DNA of 64,000 bases, taken from Rhizobium laguerreae. Lineage in GTDB: Bacteria; Pseudomonadota; Alphaproteobacteria; Rhizobiales; Rhizobiaceae. Below the pieces are notes generated by a model. It was given only the letters and a program-made list of their open reading frames with translations. It made no database searches and was not told the DNA's origin. How positions within the stretch are numbered: the first letter of the stretch is position 1; the number at the start of each line of letters is the position of its first letter. Location of the stretch: the NCBI RefSeq assembly GCF_002008165.1, contig NZ_MRDM01000020.1, forward strand, positions 204,036-268,035, in the 5' to 3' direction. Position numbers and translations under genes: made by a program. Shown here in pieces: positions 8,926 through 17,193 of this stretch.

Positions 8926-9573
8926 ATGGCAGAAGAGAGCCTTTCAGACCGCATCCTGCGCGAGAACGACGCCGTCTTCCGGACGATGCTGAGCCACCGC
9001 TTCGTCGAGGACGTCAAGAACGACAGGCTGAGCAAGGAGGCTTTCGAGCGTTATCTCGTCTATGAAGGCGCCTTCGTCGACAGCGCTATCTCGATCTTTG
9101 CCTATGCGGCGGCGACCGCTGAGACGATGCCGCAGAAGCGCTGGGTGATCGCGGTTCTCGATGCGCTTGCCAACGAGCAGATCGCCTATTTCGAGCGTAC
9201 CTTCGCCAGCCGCGGCATCGATCCCTCGTCCTTCGATACCGGCATCGCCGAGGTCGAGGCCTTTCGCGCCGGCATGTTGGAGATCGCCCGCCAGGGCGGC
9301 TTCCTTGACACGGTTGCGGCGATGTTTGCGGCCGAGTGGATGTATTGGACCTGGTCGAAGGAAGCGGCGACCCGTTCAATCAGCGATCCGCTCTTGAAGG
9401 AATGGGTCGACCTGCATGTTGATCCGAATTTCGCCGCCCAGGCGCAATGGCTGAAGAATGAACTCGACATGACAGGAGAAACGCTGGAAGAGGATGAAAA
9501 AGCGCGGCTCAGCGCGATCTTCGGCCGGGCGATGCAGCTCGAGATCGATTTTCACGATGCGCCTTACCTCTAG
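8926..9573 (+). CDS. TenA/THI-4-like protein lacking the usual catalytic Cys
   Basis: This 215-aa protein has the TenA plan: an all-helical core with KEAFERYLVYEGAFVDSAISIFAYA near residue 35, and the C-terminal region RAMQLEIDFHDAPY where TenA keeps an essential Glu. The segment that carries the TenA nucleophile (usually PCEWxY-like) here reads FAAEWMYWTW, so Cys is replaced by Ala. The usual Asp after YL is also changed (YLVYEGA). Thiaminase II or aminopyrimidine hydrolase activity is therefore doubtful. It is the last gene of the LacI-linked run, followed by an intergenic repeat. It may be a repurposed hydrolase or a binding protein. Confidence 0.8.
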   Translation: MAEESLSDRILRENDAVFRTMLSHRFVEDVKNDRLSKEAFERYLVYEGAFVDSAISIFAYAAATAETMPQKRWVIAVLDALANEQIAYFERTFASRGIDPSSFDTGIAEVEAFRAGMLEIARQGGFLDTVAAMFAAEWMYWTWSKEAATRSISDPLLKEWVDLHVDPNFAAQAQWLKNELDMTGETLEEDEKARLSAIFGRAMQLEIDFHDAPYL

Positions 9574-9677
9574 AGCAATTCCAGGAAAAGTGCGAAGCGG
9601 TTTTTCCGTCCGGAATTGCGTAAAAACAAAAGGTTAGAACGGTTCTGCGCTTTCACGAAAAGCTGAACCGTTCTAAG
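9574..9677. repeat. Intergenic repeat element with two nested inverted repeats (rhizobial type)
   Basis: Two hairpin units fill the gap between the TenA-like and PfkB genes. In unit 1, CAATTCC (9576-9582) pairs with GGAATTG (9612-9618), with inner GGAAAA/TTTTCC pairing. In unit 2, TTAGAACGGTTC (9634-9645) pairs perfectly with GAACCGTTCTAA (9665-9676). From memory this resembles an abundant intergenic element in Rhizobium genomes. It could act as a transcription attenuator at the operon end. It is single copy in this window. Confidence 0.7.
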
Positions 9678-9700
9678 CTCCACCTTGCGAAAGCGGATGC

Positions 9701-10594
9701 ATGCGCGCCTACATAATCGGTAACGTCGCCATCGACGAAACCATCGCGGTTTCCGAACTTCCCCTCATCGGTGCCTCCATCCTGGGCAAAGCCGGGGGCA
9801 GCGATCTCGGCGGCAAGGGCACGAACCAGGCGGTCGTCATGGCCCGCTGCGGCGTTCCGACAACGCTGGTGGCGCCCGTCGGCAGGGATGCGAGAGCCGA
9901 TACCATTCGCCATTACCTCGCGGACGAACCGCTTCAAAGCGAACTGATCGAAATGGAAGATGCATCGAGCGACGTCTCGATCATCTTCCGGCTGCCGGGC
10001 GGCGAGAATGCCATCGTCACGACGACGGAATCGGCGCAGAGCCTGTCCCTGTCCGATGTCAGGCGGATCCTGTCGACGGCCGGTTCCGGCGATCTGATGA
10101 TACTACAAGGCAACCTCTCCGACCGGACGACGCGCGACATTCTCGAGCATGCGAGAGCGATCGGCATGGTCACCGCTTTCAATCCCTCACCGGTGCGCTC
10201 CTATTTCTCCGATCTCTGGGATCTGATCGACATCGCCTTCCTCAACAAGGGCGAGGCGCAGGCCCTGACGGGAACGACGGGCAGGGATGCTGCCGAATAT
10301 CTGCTGAGCCGAGGCCTGCGTGAAATCGTCCTGACGCTGGGCGGCGACGGCGCGACGCTCGTGAACCGGCACGATAGCATCGAAGTGCCCGCCCAGGTCT
10401 GCGAGGTTGTGGATACAACGGGCGCAGGCGATACCTTCATGGCCGCAGCACTGGCATCCTGCGCGCTGCGCGGGCAGCGCCTGGACAGGCTAGCCATCGA
10501 ACACGCAGTTGCAGCCGCAGCCATCACCGTCTCAAGACATGGAACAAGAAAGGCATTTCCGACCATTTCCGAGCTTGAAGCGATCCTGAGATAA
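9701..10594 (+). CDS. PfkB-family carbohydrate kinase (ribokinase-like)
   Basis: This 297-aa kinase has both PfkB signatures: the N-terminal GGSDLGGKGTNQAVVMARCG (residues about 28-47) and the C-terminal DTTGAGDTFMAAALA (about residue 244), which holds the anion hole and catalytic Asp. It transfers the ATP gamma-phosphate to a sugar or nucleoside hydroxyl in the cytosol. GGKGTNQA places it near ribokinase/fructokinase rather than phosphofructokinase. It is separated from the importer operon by the repeat element but is on the same strand, so it is the plausible first phosphorylation step for the imported sugar (inference). Confidence 0.9.
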   Translation: MRAYIIGNVAIDETIAVSELPLIGASILGKAGGSDLGGKGTNQAVVMARCGVPTTLVAPVGRDARADTIRHYLADEPLQSELIEMEDASSDVSIIFRLPGGENAIVTTTESAQSLSLSDVRRILSTAGSGDLMILQGNLSDRTTRDILEHARAIGMVTAFNPSPVRSYFSDLWDLIDIAFLNKGEAQALTGTTGRDAAEYLLSRGLREIVLTLGGDGATLVNRHDSIEVPAQVCEVVDTTGAGDTFMAAALASCALRGQRLDRLAIEHAVAAAAITVSRHGTRKAFPTISELEAILR

Positions 10595-10698
10595 TCCGCT
10601 CGGCATGGGCGCGCTTCATAAAATCATCATCGGCCTCTGCGAAGGGATGGGCTCTTCGCGATTCATCCCGTCATATCAGCAGCATCCGGACTTTTCTC

Positions 10699-11532
10699 AT
10701 GACATCTTCCCCGATTTCCGCGCGTCTTTCCCCGACCGCATCGTCCCGCCTCGTCGTGCTTGCCGAAACGGTATTGAAGGCGGGCGAAACTGCCCGCGGC
10801 TCCCTGCGGCGACGAACGTCGGCAGAAATGCTAGCCAAGGCGCCGCGCGATTATCAGACCGAAATCGATGTCGCCGTCGAGCGGATCATCGTCGACGAGA
10901 TGGCGAAGGCCTTCCCGGACTATGCCATCCAGGGCGAGGAAGCCGTCGGCAACCGCACGGCGGGTCCGGAAACGCCTGTTATCTACATCGACCCGATCGA
11001 CGGCACGACCAATTACGCCTGGGGCATTCCGCATTTCGGCATGACGATCTCGATCGTCGAAAGCGGCAGGCTCGTCATGGGCGTCGTCTATGATGCCATG
11101 CAGGACGAGCTGTTCAGCGCCGAGATCGGTGGCGGCGCCTATCTGAACGGCGAGCGTATCCGCTGCGCCGATGTCGGCGACATCGAGAACGTACTTGTCG
11201 GCGCCGGTCTGCCGATCCCCGGCCAGGTCACGGCGGTTGCGGAAGAGACCTATTTCGAAGCCGTCAAACGCCTGATGGCGAATACGGCGGGTGTGCGCCG
11301 CCTCGGCTCGGCAGCCCTGTCGATCGCCTACGTCGCTTGCGGCCGCCTGGACGGATTCTTCGAAGACGGGCTCGCGATCCATGATTTCGGCGCCTCGGCG
11401 CTGATGGTCGAAGAGGCGGGCGGCATCGTCACCCGTTTTTCCGGCGCTGCGGTTGTCGGAAAGAGCGATATCCTGGCCGCCAGCAAGGCGCTGCATCCCT
11501 GGCTGCTGGAAGGTTTTCGGAGCAAGGCGTGA
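10699..11532 (+). CDS. Inositol monophosphatase family protein
   Basis: This 277-aa Mg2+/Li+-sensitive phosphatase-fold protein has motif 1, DPIDGTTNYAWGIPHFG (about residue 97), with the upstream metal ligand Glu in IQGEEAVG (about residue 75). Motif 2 appears as IHDFGASALMVEEAGG, where the usual WDxAAG reads HDFGAS. The loss of Trp and one Ala is mild, and the Asp is kept. The first 35 residues are weakly conserved; an internal start is possible, but ATG 10699 keeps full domain length. It lies 104 nt after the PfkB gene. A kinase and a phosphatase side by side suggest handling of one phosphorylated polyol or nucleotide sugar. Confidence 0.88.
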   Translation: MTSSPISARLSPTASSRLVVLAETVLKAGETARGSLRRRTSAEMLAKAPRDYQTEIDVAVERIIVDEMAKAFPDYAIQGEEAVGNRTAGPETPVIYIDPIDGTTNYAWGIPHFGMTISIVESGRLVMGVVYDAMQDELFSAEIGGGAYLNGERIRCADVGDIENVLVGAGLPIPGQVTAVAEETYFEAVKRLMANTAGVRRLGSAALSIAYVACGRLDGFFEDGLAIHDFGASALMVEEAGGIVTRFSGAAVVGKSDILAASKALHPWLLEGFRSKA

Positions 11533-11560
11533 ACGGGCGCGCCCGATAGAATCCGGCTGC

Positions 11561-12643
11561 CTAGACTGGCAACAGCTCGACCTCGGTATCGCCCTTTGCC
11601 GGCATCGACTGATGGACGAGCTCGTTGTCGCGGAAGACGAAAAAGCCAGCGAAGCTCGGCTCGACCCTCATCCCGGTCCGGGTGCGATCGTCCGGCGCCA
11701 CCATCGCCTTCAGGCGGGCGCCGTCGGCAAGATCGACATCGACCATCTTGTGGGTGCCGAAATCGACGGTGCGATGGACTGTCGCGGCATCCGCCCGATC
11801 CGAGGGACGGATCGTCAGCGCTTCCGGGCGGGCGGCCAGCGTCACCGGCCCATCCTCGACCGGAACCGCAAGCGAAAAGAGCGGATGCTCGCAGACACCG
11901 TTCCTGGTATGACTCTGGACGAAATTCATCGAGCCGATGAAGCCTGCGACGAAAGCCGTCTGCGGTTGCCGGTAGATGGTGCTCGGCGGCGCGATCTGTT
12001 CGGTGCACCCGTCGCGCATGACGACGATGCGGTCGGCGAGCGCTAAGGCCTCATCCTGCCCATGGGTAACGAAGAGCGTGGTGATGCCGAGGCGCTGCTG
12101 GATATCGCGCACCTCCTCCCGCAGCCTCTCGCGCAGATGCTGGTCGAGGCTGGCGAAGGGCTCGTCGAGAAGAAGGATCTTCGGCTCGAGCACGAGCGAG
12201 CGGGCAAGGGCGACACGCTGCTGCTGGCCGCCTGACAGTTGCGTCGTCATCCGGCGTCCGTAATCAGCGAGGCCGACCAGATTAAGTGCAGCCTCGACAC
12301 GCTCACGGATTTCCGCTTTCGGCAGCCGGCGAAGCTTCAGGCCAAAAGCGATATTGTTGAAGACGTCCATGTGCGTCCAGAGCGCATGGCTCTGGAACAC
12401 CATGCCGGTCGGGCGCCGCTCGGGCGGCAGCGTCGTCACATCCTTCGCATCGATGCGGATGGTTCCGCCGCTCGGTCGCTCGAAGCCGCCGATCATCCTG
12501 AGAAGCGTCGACTTGCCGGAGCCGGATGGGCCGAGCAGGCAGACCAGCTCGCCGTCGCCGACTTCGAGCGAGAAGTCGCGAACGGCAAAGGTCGTCCCGA
12601 ACAGCTTCGAAACGCCCTCGATCGAAAGATGTGCCATTCTCAA
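11561..12643 (-). CDS. ABC transporter ATP-binding protein, Fe3+/polyamine class (FbpC/PotA-like)
   Basis: This 360-aa subunit has an N-terminal ABC domain followed by a TOBE-type C-terminal domain. Visible elements are Walker A GPSGSGKST, signature LSGGQQQRVALARSL, Walker B ILLLDEPFASLD and H-loop FVTHGQDEAL. The tail (VTLAARPEALTIRPSD) fits the transport-associated OB domain. It is the last gene of a four-gene minus-strand operon (binding protein, two permeases, ATPase). The class imports iron, putrescine, thiamine, phosphonates or sulfate; substrate unknown. It converges on the IMPase gene with a 28-nt gap. Confidence 0.92.
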   Translation of the reverse strand: MRMAHLSIEGVSKLFGTTFAVRDFSLEVGDGELVCLLGPSGSGKSTLLRMIGGFERPSGGTIRIDAKDVTTLPPERRPTGMVFQSHALWTHMDVFNNIAFGLKLRRLPKAEIRERVEAALNLVGLADYGRRMTTQLSGGQQQRVALARSLVLEPKILLLDEPFASLDQHLRERLREEVRDIQQRLGITTLFVTHGQDEALALADRIVVMRDGCTEQIAPPSTIYRQPQTAFVAGFIGSMNFVQSHTRNGVCEHPLFSLAVPVEDGPVTLAARPEALTIRPSDRADAATVHRTVDFGTHKMVDVDLADGARLKAMVAPDDRTRTGMRVEPSFAGFFVFRDNELVHQSMPAKGDTEVELLPV

Positions 12644-12662
12644 ACCCTTCCCTGAATTAACC

Positions 12663-13490
12663 TCACGCGCCGAAGCCTCGTGCGAATGCGCCGGTGCCGA
12701 TTACGCGGCGCGCAAACATCAGCGCGATGAAGGACGGCACCCACAGCATGACTGACAGTACGGCACCGTATTGCACGACGATCTGGTTGTTGATGAAGCT
12801 GATCATCAGCACCGGCATGGTGCGAACCTGAGGCGCGCCGATCAACCAGGCGCCTTCGGTCTCGTAGAAGGTGCCGACGAAAGTCAAAAGCAGTGCGGCG
12901 GCGATCGTGGGTCCAGCCTGCGGCAGGGTGATCGACCAGAAGACGCGCAGCGGCGTGGCGCCCGCATCGCGCGCCGCCTCTTCCATGCGCCGGTCGACAT
13001 TCTGGAAGGCTGCGACCGGAATCCAGATCATCAGCATCAGCGTGCCGACAAGCTGGATCAGCACGACGCCCCAGAACGTGCTGATCAGGCCGAGCTGCAG
13101 GAAGATGCCGGCAATGGCGACGAGCAGGCCGAATTTCGGGAAGGCATGCGATGCGAGGAACGACAGGAACAGGATGTTCCTGCCGGGAAAGCGCATGCGC
13201 GCGAAGGCGTAAGCCGCGGGAAGGCAGATCACGGCGGAAAGAATGGTGACCGTCGTCGTCAGCCGCAGGCTGAGGAAGAGCGCGTCCCAGACATCCGGAC
13301 GCGCCAGCGTCTGGCCCCAGAAACGCAGGCCGAACTGCTGCGGGATCACCGATGGATAACGCCAGACCTCGGTGAAAGCCCATGTTCCGACGACGATCAG
13401 CGGCAGCGCGATGAACAGCGTCAGCAGGCAGGCGAAGAGCATGCCGATCCAGTCGAAGCGAAGATCCGTGCCCGATCTGCCGGCACTCAT
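12663..13490 (-). CDS. ABC transporter permease 2, Fe3+/polyamine class
   Basis: This is 275 aa from the ATG complementing 13488-13490; the frame stays open upstream only as an overlap with the other permease gene. About six hydrophobic segments are present. The coupling loop is EEAARDAGATPLRVFWSITLPQAGPTI (roughly residues 165-190), the EAA motif of this class. The ATGA overlap with permease 1 supports the start. It pairs with the product of 13487-14377 to form the channel; separate permeases, instead of one fused FbpB-type protein, are the PotBC/YnjC-like arrangement. Confidence 0.9.
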   Translation of the reverse strand: MSAGRSGTDLRFDWIGMLFACLLTLFIALPLIVVGTWAFTEVWRYPSVIPQQFGLRFWGQTLARPDVWDALFLSLRLTTTVTILSAVICLPAAYAFARMRFPGRNILFLSFLASHAFPKFGLLVAIAGIFLQLGLISTFWGVVLIQLVGTLMLMIWIPVAAFQNVDRRMEEAARDAGATPLRVFWSITLPQAGPTIAAALLLTFVGTFYETEGAWLIGAPQVRTMPVLMISFINNQIVVQYGAVLSVMLWVPSFIALMFARRVIGTGAFARGFGA

Positions 13491-14377
13491 GGCTGGGCCT
13501 CGCGGTTGCGGGCGATCGACCTGATATAGAAGATACCGAAGACCAGGCAGAAGCCGAAGGTGATGACGGCCTGGGTCATGGCGTTTAGCGGGTCGTTCAT
13601 GTCGGCGAAAGTGCGCTGCATGAACGGCCCCATCATCTCCGGCGATGCCGAGCCGAGCACATAGGGCAGGGTGAAGGCGGAGAAGATGCCGAGCACGGCG
13701 AAGGACGCGGTCACCAGCATGGAATTGCCCATGCGCGGCAGGATGATCGAGATGAACACCCGGAGCGGGCCTGCGCCGACATCGCGGGCGGCCTCGATAG
13801 CGCTGTTCGAAACGGAGGAGAGCCCGGCCGTCAGCATCAGCACCGTCAGGGGAAGATTGTCCCAGACGAGGCCGATGACCGGTCCCCACGGCGTCAGATA
13901 GGGCGTGCGCAGCTTCGGCAGGCTGACAGCGTTCAGCAACAGGTCGACGGTGCCGTTCGGCCCGATCGTCCTGATCAGTGCATAGGCAAGGATGATCGAC
14001 GGCACGAACATCGGGAAGATCGCAAGAGCCTGCACATAGGCGGCAAGACGCCCTTGCGAGAACCGCAGGTAAAGCGCGATCGGAAGGCCGATCGCTAGAA
14101 GCAGAATGCCGCAGACGGCGGTGGTCCAGAGCGTCAGCCACAAATTGCCGAGGCTGTAGCTGTCGGTGAAGAAGAAGCGGTAGGAGGCAAGCGAGAATTC
14201 CGTCGCGCCGTCAGGGCCTCGAACGAAGATCGTGCCGACGACCGCCGAAAAGATCGGAAAGACGATCAGCCATGCGAGCAGGAGGACCGGCAGGGCAACG
14301 AGGAGGAGCCCGATAGAGCTCCCCCTGTTGATGGACCGGTGACGGCGCAGAACCGCCGGCGCAGTGTCAGTGGACAT
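13487..14377 (-). CDS. ABC transporter permease 1, Fe3+/polyamine class
   Basis: This is 296 aa starting MSTDTAPAVLRRHR. A cytoplasmic tail is followed by a strongly hydrophobic first helix (SIGLLLVALPVLLLAWLIVF), a large periplasmic loop (DGATEFSLASYRFFF), and the coupling-loop EAA motif IEAARDVGAGPLRVFISIILPRM near residue 200. The ATG overlaps the stop of the binding protein gene by one base (TGATG), and its own stop overlaps the next permease by ATGA. It is the first transmembrane half of the importer; substrate not identifiable. Confidence 0.9.
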   Translation of the reverse strand: MSTDTAPAVLRRHRSINRGSSIGLLLVALPVLLLAWLIVFPIFSAVVGTIFVRGPDGATEFSLASYRFFFTDSYSLGNLWLTLWTTAVCGILLLAIGLPIALYLRFSQGRLAAYVQALAIFPMFVPSIILAYALIRTIGPNGTVDLLLNAVSLPKLRTPYLTPWGPVIGLVWDNLPLTVLMLTAGLSSVSNSAIEAARDVGAGPLRVFISIILPRMGNSMLVTASFAVLGIFSAFTLPYVLGSASPEMMGPFMQRTFADMNDPLNAMTQAVITFGFCLVFGIFYIRSIARNREAQP

Positions 14378-15522
14378 CAGGTGCGGCTGATGCTTGGCGC
14401 GACGTTGCGGTACCAGCCGTCGGCGATCGCCTTTTCCCAGTCGCCGCCCGGAAAGGTCGGAATGGTTGACGGAATGACGTCGGCATATTTCTTGCGGAGA
14501 TCGTCGGAGATGTGATCCCAGGAGACGGCAGGGAAGCCGCCGATATTGGTGATGATCGCTTCCTGCATTTCCTTCGTCAGCATGAATGCGGCAAGCTTCA
14601 GGGCCGCATCCTTGTTGGCGCCGTTCGAGAAGACGGTGATGCTGGAGAAGCCGCCGCAAAGGGCAAGATCGCTAAGCTGCACGAGGCCGGTCGTGTCAGG
14701 CAGTACGCCCTGGGAGATTGCCTGCAGCACCTGGTCCGACCAGACCGGCACCATGGTGACGACGCCCTGGGCGAGCAGTTGGATCGACTGGGTGTTGCCA
14801 GCCGTATAGGCGCCCTTGTCGTAGAGCGCAGGCGCGAGGTCGTTGAGGATCTTCCAGGCCGGCGTCAGCGTTTCAATGGCGAAATCGGCGGTGAAATTGT
14901 CGATCTTGAACTTCTTCGGATCGCGGCCGTTCGCTTCATGGATCGCGCGGCGCACGAAATTTCCGCCCGAACCGCCCTTGTCGGGACGGTTGTAGATGAA
15001 CTGGCCCGGATTGGCCTTGATCCAGGCGGTTAGCTGATCCCAGCTTTTCGGCACATCCTTCGGATCAAGCTTGGTCGTGTCGTAGGCGAGAAGGACCTGC
15101 GAACCGCGATAGGGAAGGGAGAAGGGGGTATCGAAGGCAAGCGGGTTGATATGGTCATAGCCCTCGATGTTCTCGGCGGAGAATTTCACCCAGAGGCCGG
15201 CATCGATGCCGCCGGATGGCAGGCGCGGATCGAACTGCTCGAAAAGGTCGGCTTGCGGATCGGTCTTCGTCTTCAGCGCGGCGAGCGCACGGTCGGCGAT
15301 GGCGCGCAGACCATTATTGTCGCCGGCATCGGTCACCTTCAGGGCGACGGCGGGATGTGCCTTTTCGAAGGCCGGGCGGATGACGTTGTTCCAGAGGTCG
15401 ACGATATTGGCATCGGAACCGCTGTAGAGGTCGATCGTGCCGGCCGCAGCCGATGCGAAACGCGGAAGCGCCAGCAGACCGGCTGCAGCTGACGATGTGA
15501 TCAGAAATTCGCGTCTATTCAT
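14377..15522 (-). CDS. Extracellular solute-binding protein, family 1 (Fe3+/thiamine/YnjB-like class)
   Basis: This 381-aa protein has a Tat-compatible signal (MNRREFLITSSAAAGLLALP, cleaved after FASAAA). The mature domain begins GTIDLYSGSDANIVDLWNNVI, as in binding proteins for iron, polyamines, phosphonates or thiamine. Later landmarks are YRGSQVLLAYDTTKL, PKSWDQLTAWIKANPG and VTMVPVWSDQVL. It is the first gene of the operon, which runs on into two permeases and the ATPase. Resemblance to the E. coli YnjBCD layout is noted, but the ligand cannot be assigned. Confidence 0.88.
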   Translation of the reverse strand: MNRREFLITSSAAAGLLALPRFASAAAGTIDLYSGSDANIVDLWNNVIRPAFEKAHPAVALKVTDAGDNNGLRAIADRALAALKTKTDPQADLFEQFDPRLPSGGIDAGLWVKFSAENIEGYDHINPLAFDTPFSLPYRGSQVLLAYDTTKLDPKDVPKSWDQLTAWIKANPGQFIYNRPDKGGSGGNFVRRAIHEANGRDPKKFKIDNFTADFAIETLTPAWKILNDLAPALYDKGAYTAGNTQSIQLLAQGVVTMVPVWSDQVLQAISQGVLPDTTGLVQLSDLALCGGFSSITVFSNGANKDAALKLAAFMLTKEMQEAIITNIGGFPAVSWDHISDDLRKKYADVIPSTIPTFPGGDWEKAIADGWYRNVAPSISRT

Positions 15523-15707
15523 AACCCGTCTCCATCAGGTGTCGAGGCTCAGCCTCCGCAGGATTGTCTGAGGCCTTGCTAGCGCCGGCGCGTAACATCG
15601 ACATGACAGATCGGGCGTATCTGGGGGAAATTGCACAGCTGTGCTCTTTGCACCCTGTGGAAATCGGCGGCAGGAAATACTATCTCTTGCGGAAAAGGAG
15701 ATATCCA

Positions 15708-16217
15708 ATGACCGAAGAACGTGCAGTCCTCGCCGGCGGTTGCTTCTGGGGCATGCAAGACCTTATCCGCCGATACAAGGGCGTGATCTCGACCCGCGTC
15801 GGCTATACCGGCGGCGATGTGCCGAATGCCACCTATCGCAACCACGGAACCCATGCCGAGGCGATCGAGATCATCTTCGACCCCTCAAGGATCAGCTATC
15901 GGGAAATCCTCGAATTCTTCTTCCAGATCCACGACCCGAGCACGCGCAACCGCCAGGGCAACGACGTTGGCTTGAGCTACCGCTCGGCAATCTTCTACGT
16001 CACCCCTGAGCAGGAGCGCGTCGCCAAAGACACGATCGCCGATGTCGACGCATCAGGCCTGTGGCCCGGCAAGGTCGTCACCGAAGTCGTGCCGGTTAGC
16101 GATTTCTGGGAGGCGGAACCCGAGCACCAGGATTATCTGGAGCGGATTCCAAACGGCTATACCTGCCACTTTGTCCGGCCCGGCTGGAAACTGCCGGTTC
16201 GTCAGAAGATCGCCTGA
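15708..16217 (+). CDS. msrA: Peptide-methionine (S)-S-oxide reductase MsrA
   Basis: This 169-aa enzyme reduces methionine S-sulfoxide in proteins. The catalytic motif GGCFWGMQD is at residues 9-17, followed by VGYTGGDVPNATYRNHGTHAEAIEI, the substrate-binding core, and FWEAEPEHQDYLERIPNGY near the end. ATG 15708 follows AAAAGGAG with ideal spacing. The frame is open back to 15564, but that stretch does not resemble MsrA and is probably leader. It stands alone, divergent from the binding-protein operon and convergent with the LysR gene. A second MsrA copy elsewhere in the genome would be usual for rhizobia. Confidence 0.95.
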   Translation: MTEERAVLAGGCFWGMQDLIRRYKGVISTRVGYTGGDVPNATYRNHGTHAEAIEIIFDPSRISYREILEFFFQIHDPSTRNRQGNDVGLSYRSAIFYVTPEQERVAKDTIADVDASGLWPGKVVTEVVPVSDFWEAEPEHQDYLERIPNGYTCHFVRPGWKLPVRQKIA

Positions 16218-16223
16218 AATTGA

Positions 16224-17096
16224 TCAGGCTCCCATCGCCGCGCGGCTGGTTTCCAGAAGCGCGGCGACGAGGTTTGCCCGTGGCGAGGATCGCGTCACCA
16301 CGATGCCTACGGTGCGCACAGCGGACGAGCGGGGCAGGGGCAGCTTGACGACATCTAGTCCCGCTGGCCAGGGCGGCGCCCAATCCGGCACGATCGAGAT
16401 TCCGAGACCGCGGTCTACCATCACCGCGATCGCCTCCAGCGCGTCGAGCTCATAACGCTCGACCGGATGGATGCCGGTCTCGCGCAGATATTCGTCGGCG
16501 ATGTGACCACCCCACTGGTTGCGGTCGTAGCGGATGAAGGGCAGGGTCTTCAACAGTTGGAGCGGATCCGCCCCCTCACGGTCCCGCGGCGCGATCAACA
16601 CCAGGGGTTCCTGGCGCAGCTTGTTGAAGGTTAGCGTCTTCTGCATCGGAAATCGCGGTTCGATGATGAAGGCCGCATCCAGCCCGCCGTTCAAAACCTC
16701 GGCATAGAGGTCCATCGACGCGCCCGGCTTGAGGAAGATCTCGATCAGCGGATAGTCCTGGGCGAGACGGTGGAGAATGTCGGGAACGAGACCGGTCAGC
16801 GCCGTATTGATCGCCCCGATCCGCATCTCGCCCGAAATCGTCGCGGTGCCGGCCATCGCCTTCAGGTCGCGTGTATCGCGAACCAGATCCCTGCAGCGTT
16901 CGAGAATGGCAAAACCCGCCTCCGTCGGCCGCATGACGCGGCCGGAGCGCACCAGCAGCCGCACCCCGAGCTCGGCCTCCAATGCGCGGATGCGCTGGGC
17001 AACGGCCGCAGGCGTGAGGTTCAGCCGCTGGGCGGCCTCCGCCAGCGAGTGCCGCTCGGCAACGACAATAAAGGTTTCGAGAAAGCGGGTGTCCAT
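16224..17096 (-). CDS. LysR-family transcriptional regulator
   Basis: This 290-aa protein has the LysR winged helix at residues 1-60 (FIVVAERHSLAEAAQRLNLTPAAVAQRIRALEAELG). The type 2 periplasmic-binding-like effector domain starts near residue 90 (GEMRIGAINTALTGLVPDILHRL). Length is standard. It is divergently transcribed from the SDR gene with a 97-bp gap, so by the usual LysR rule it likely controls the SDR and RraA-like genes. Its inducer is unknown. Confidence 0.93.
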   Translation of the reverse strand: MDTRFLETFIVVAERHSLAEAAQRLNLTPAAVAQRIRALEAELGVRLLVRSGRVMRPTEAGFAILERCRDLVRDTRDLKAMAGTATISGEMRIGAINTALTGLVPDILHRLAQDYPLIEIFLKPGASMDLYAEVLNGGLDAAFIIEPRFPMQKTLTFNKLRQEPLVLIAPRDREGADPLQLLKTLPFIRYDRNQWGGHIADEYLRETGIHPVERYELDALEAIAVMVDRGLGISIVPDWAPPWPAGLDVVKLPLPRSSAVRTVGIVVTRSSPRANLVAALLETSRAAMGA

Positions 17097-17097
17097 C

Positions 17098-17112
17098 GAT
17101 AGTTTTTCTATC
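17098..17112. promoter_or_regulatory. Candidate LysR binding palindrome
   Basis: GATAG-TTTTT-CTATC, a perfect 5-bp inverted repeat, lies 1 bp upstream of the lysR start codon in the divergent lysR/SDR gap. AT-rich interrupted dyads of this size are typical LysR contact sites. The position so close to the start would suit autorepression. Confidence 0.4.
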
Positions 17113-17193
17113 TCCTGAACGAAGCAAAAGCGATATTTTATTTACGATCCATTGCTCCGAAAGATGGCCCGACCCTATGAGGAGATGAATGAA

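Noticed and set aside
11534..11543. GGGCGCGCCC palindrome between the converging IMPase and ABC genes
   Set aside because: It has no loop and no T run, so it cannot form a normal terminator; such GC palindromes are frequent by chance at this base composition.
15564..15707. N-terminal extension of MsrA from 15564
   Set aside because: The extension is not MsrA-like, and a strong ribosome site stands before ATG 15708.
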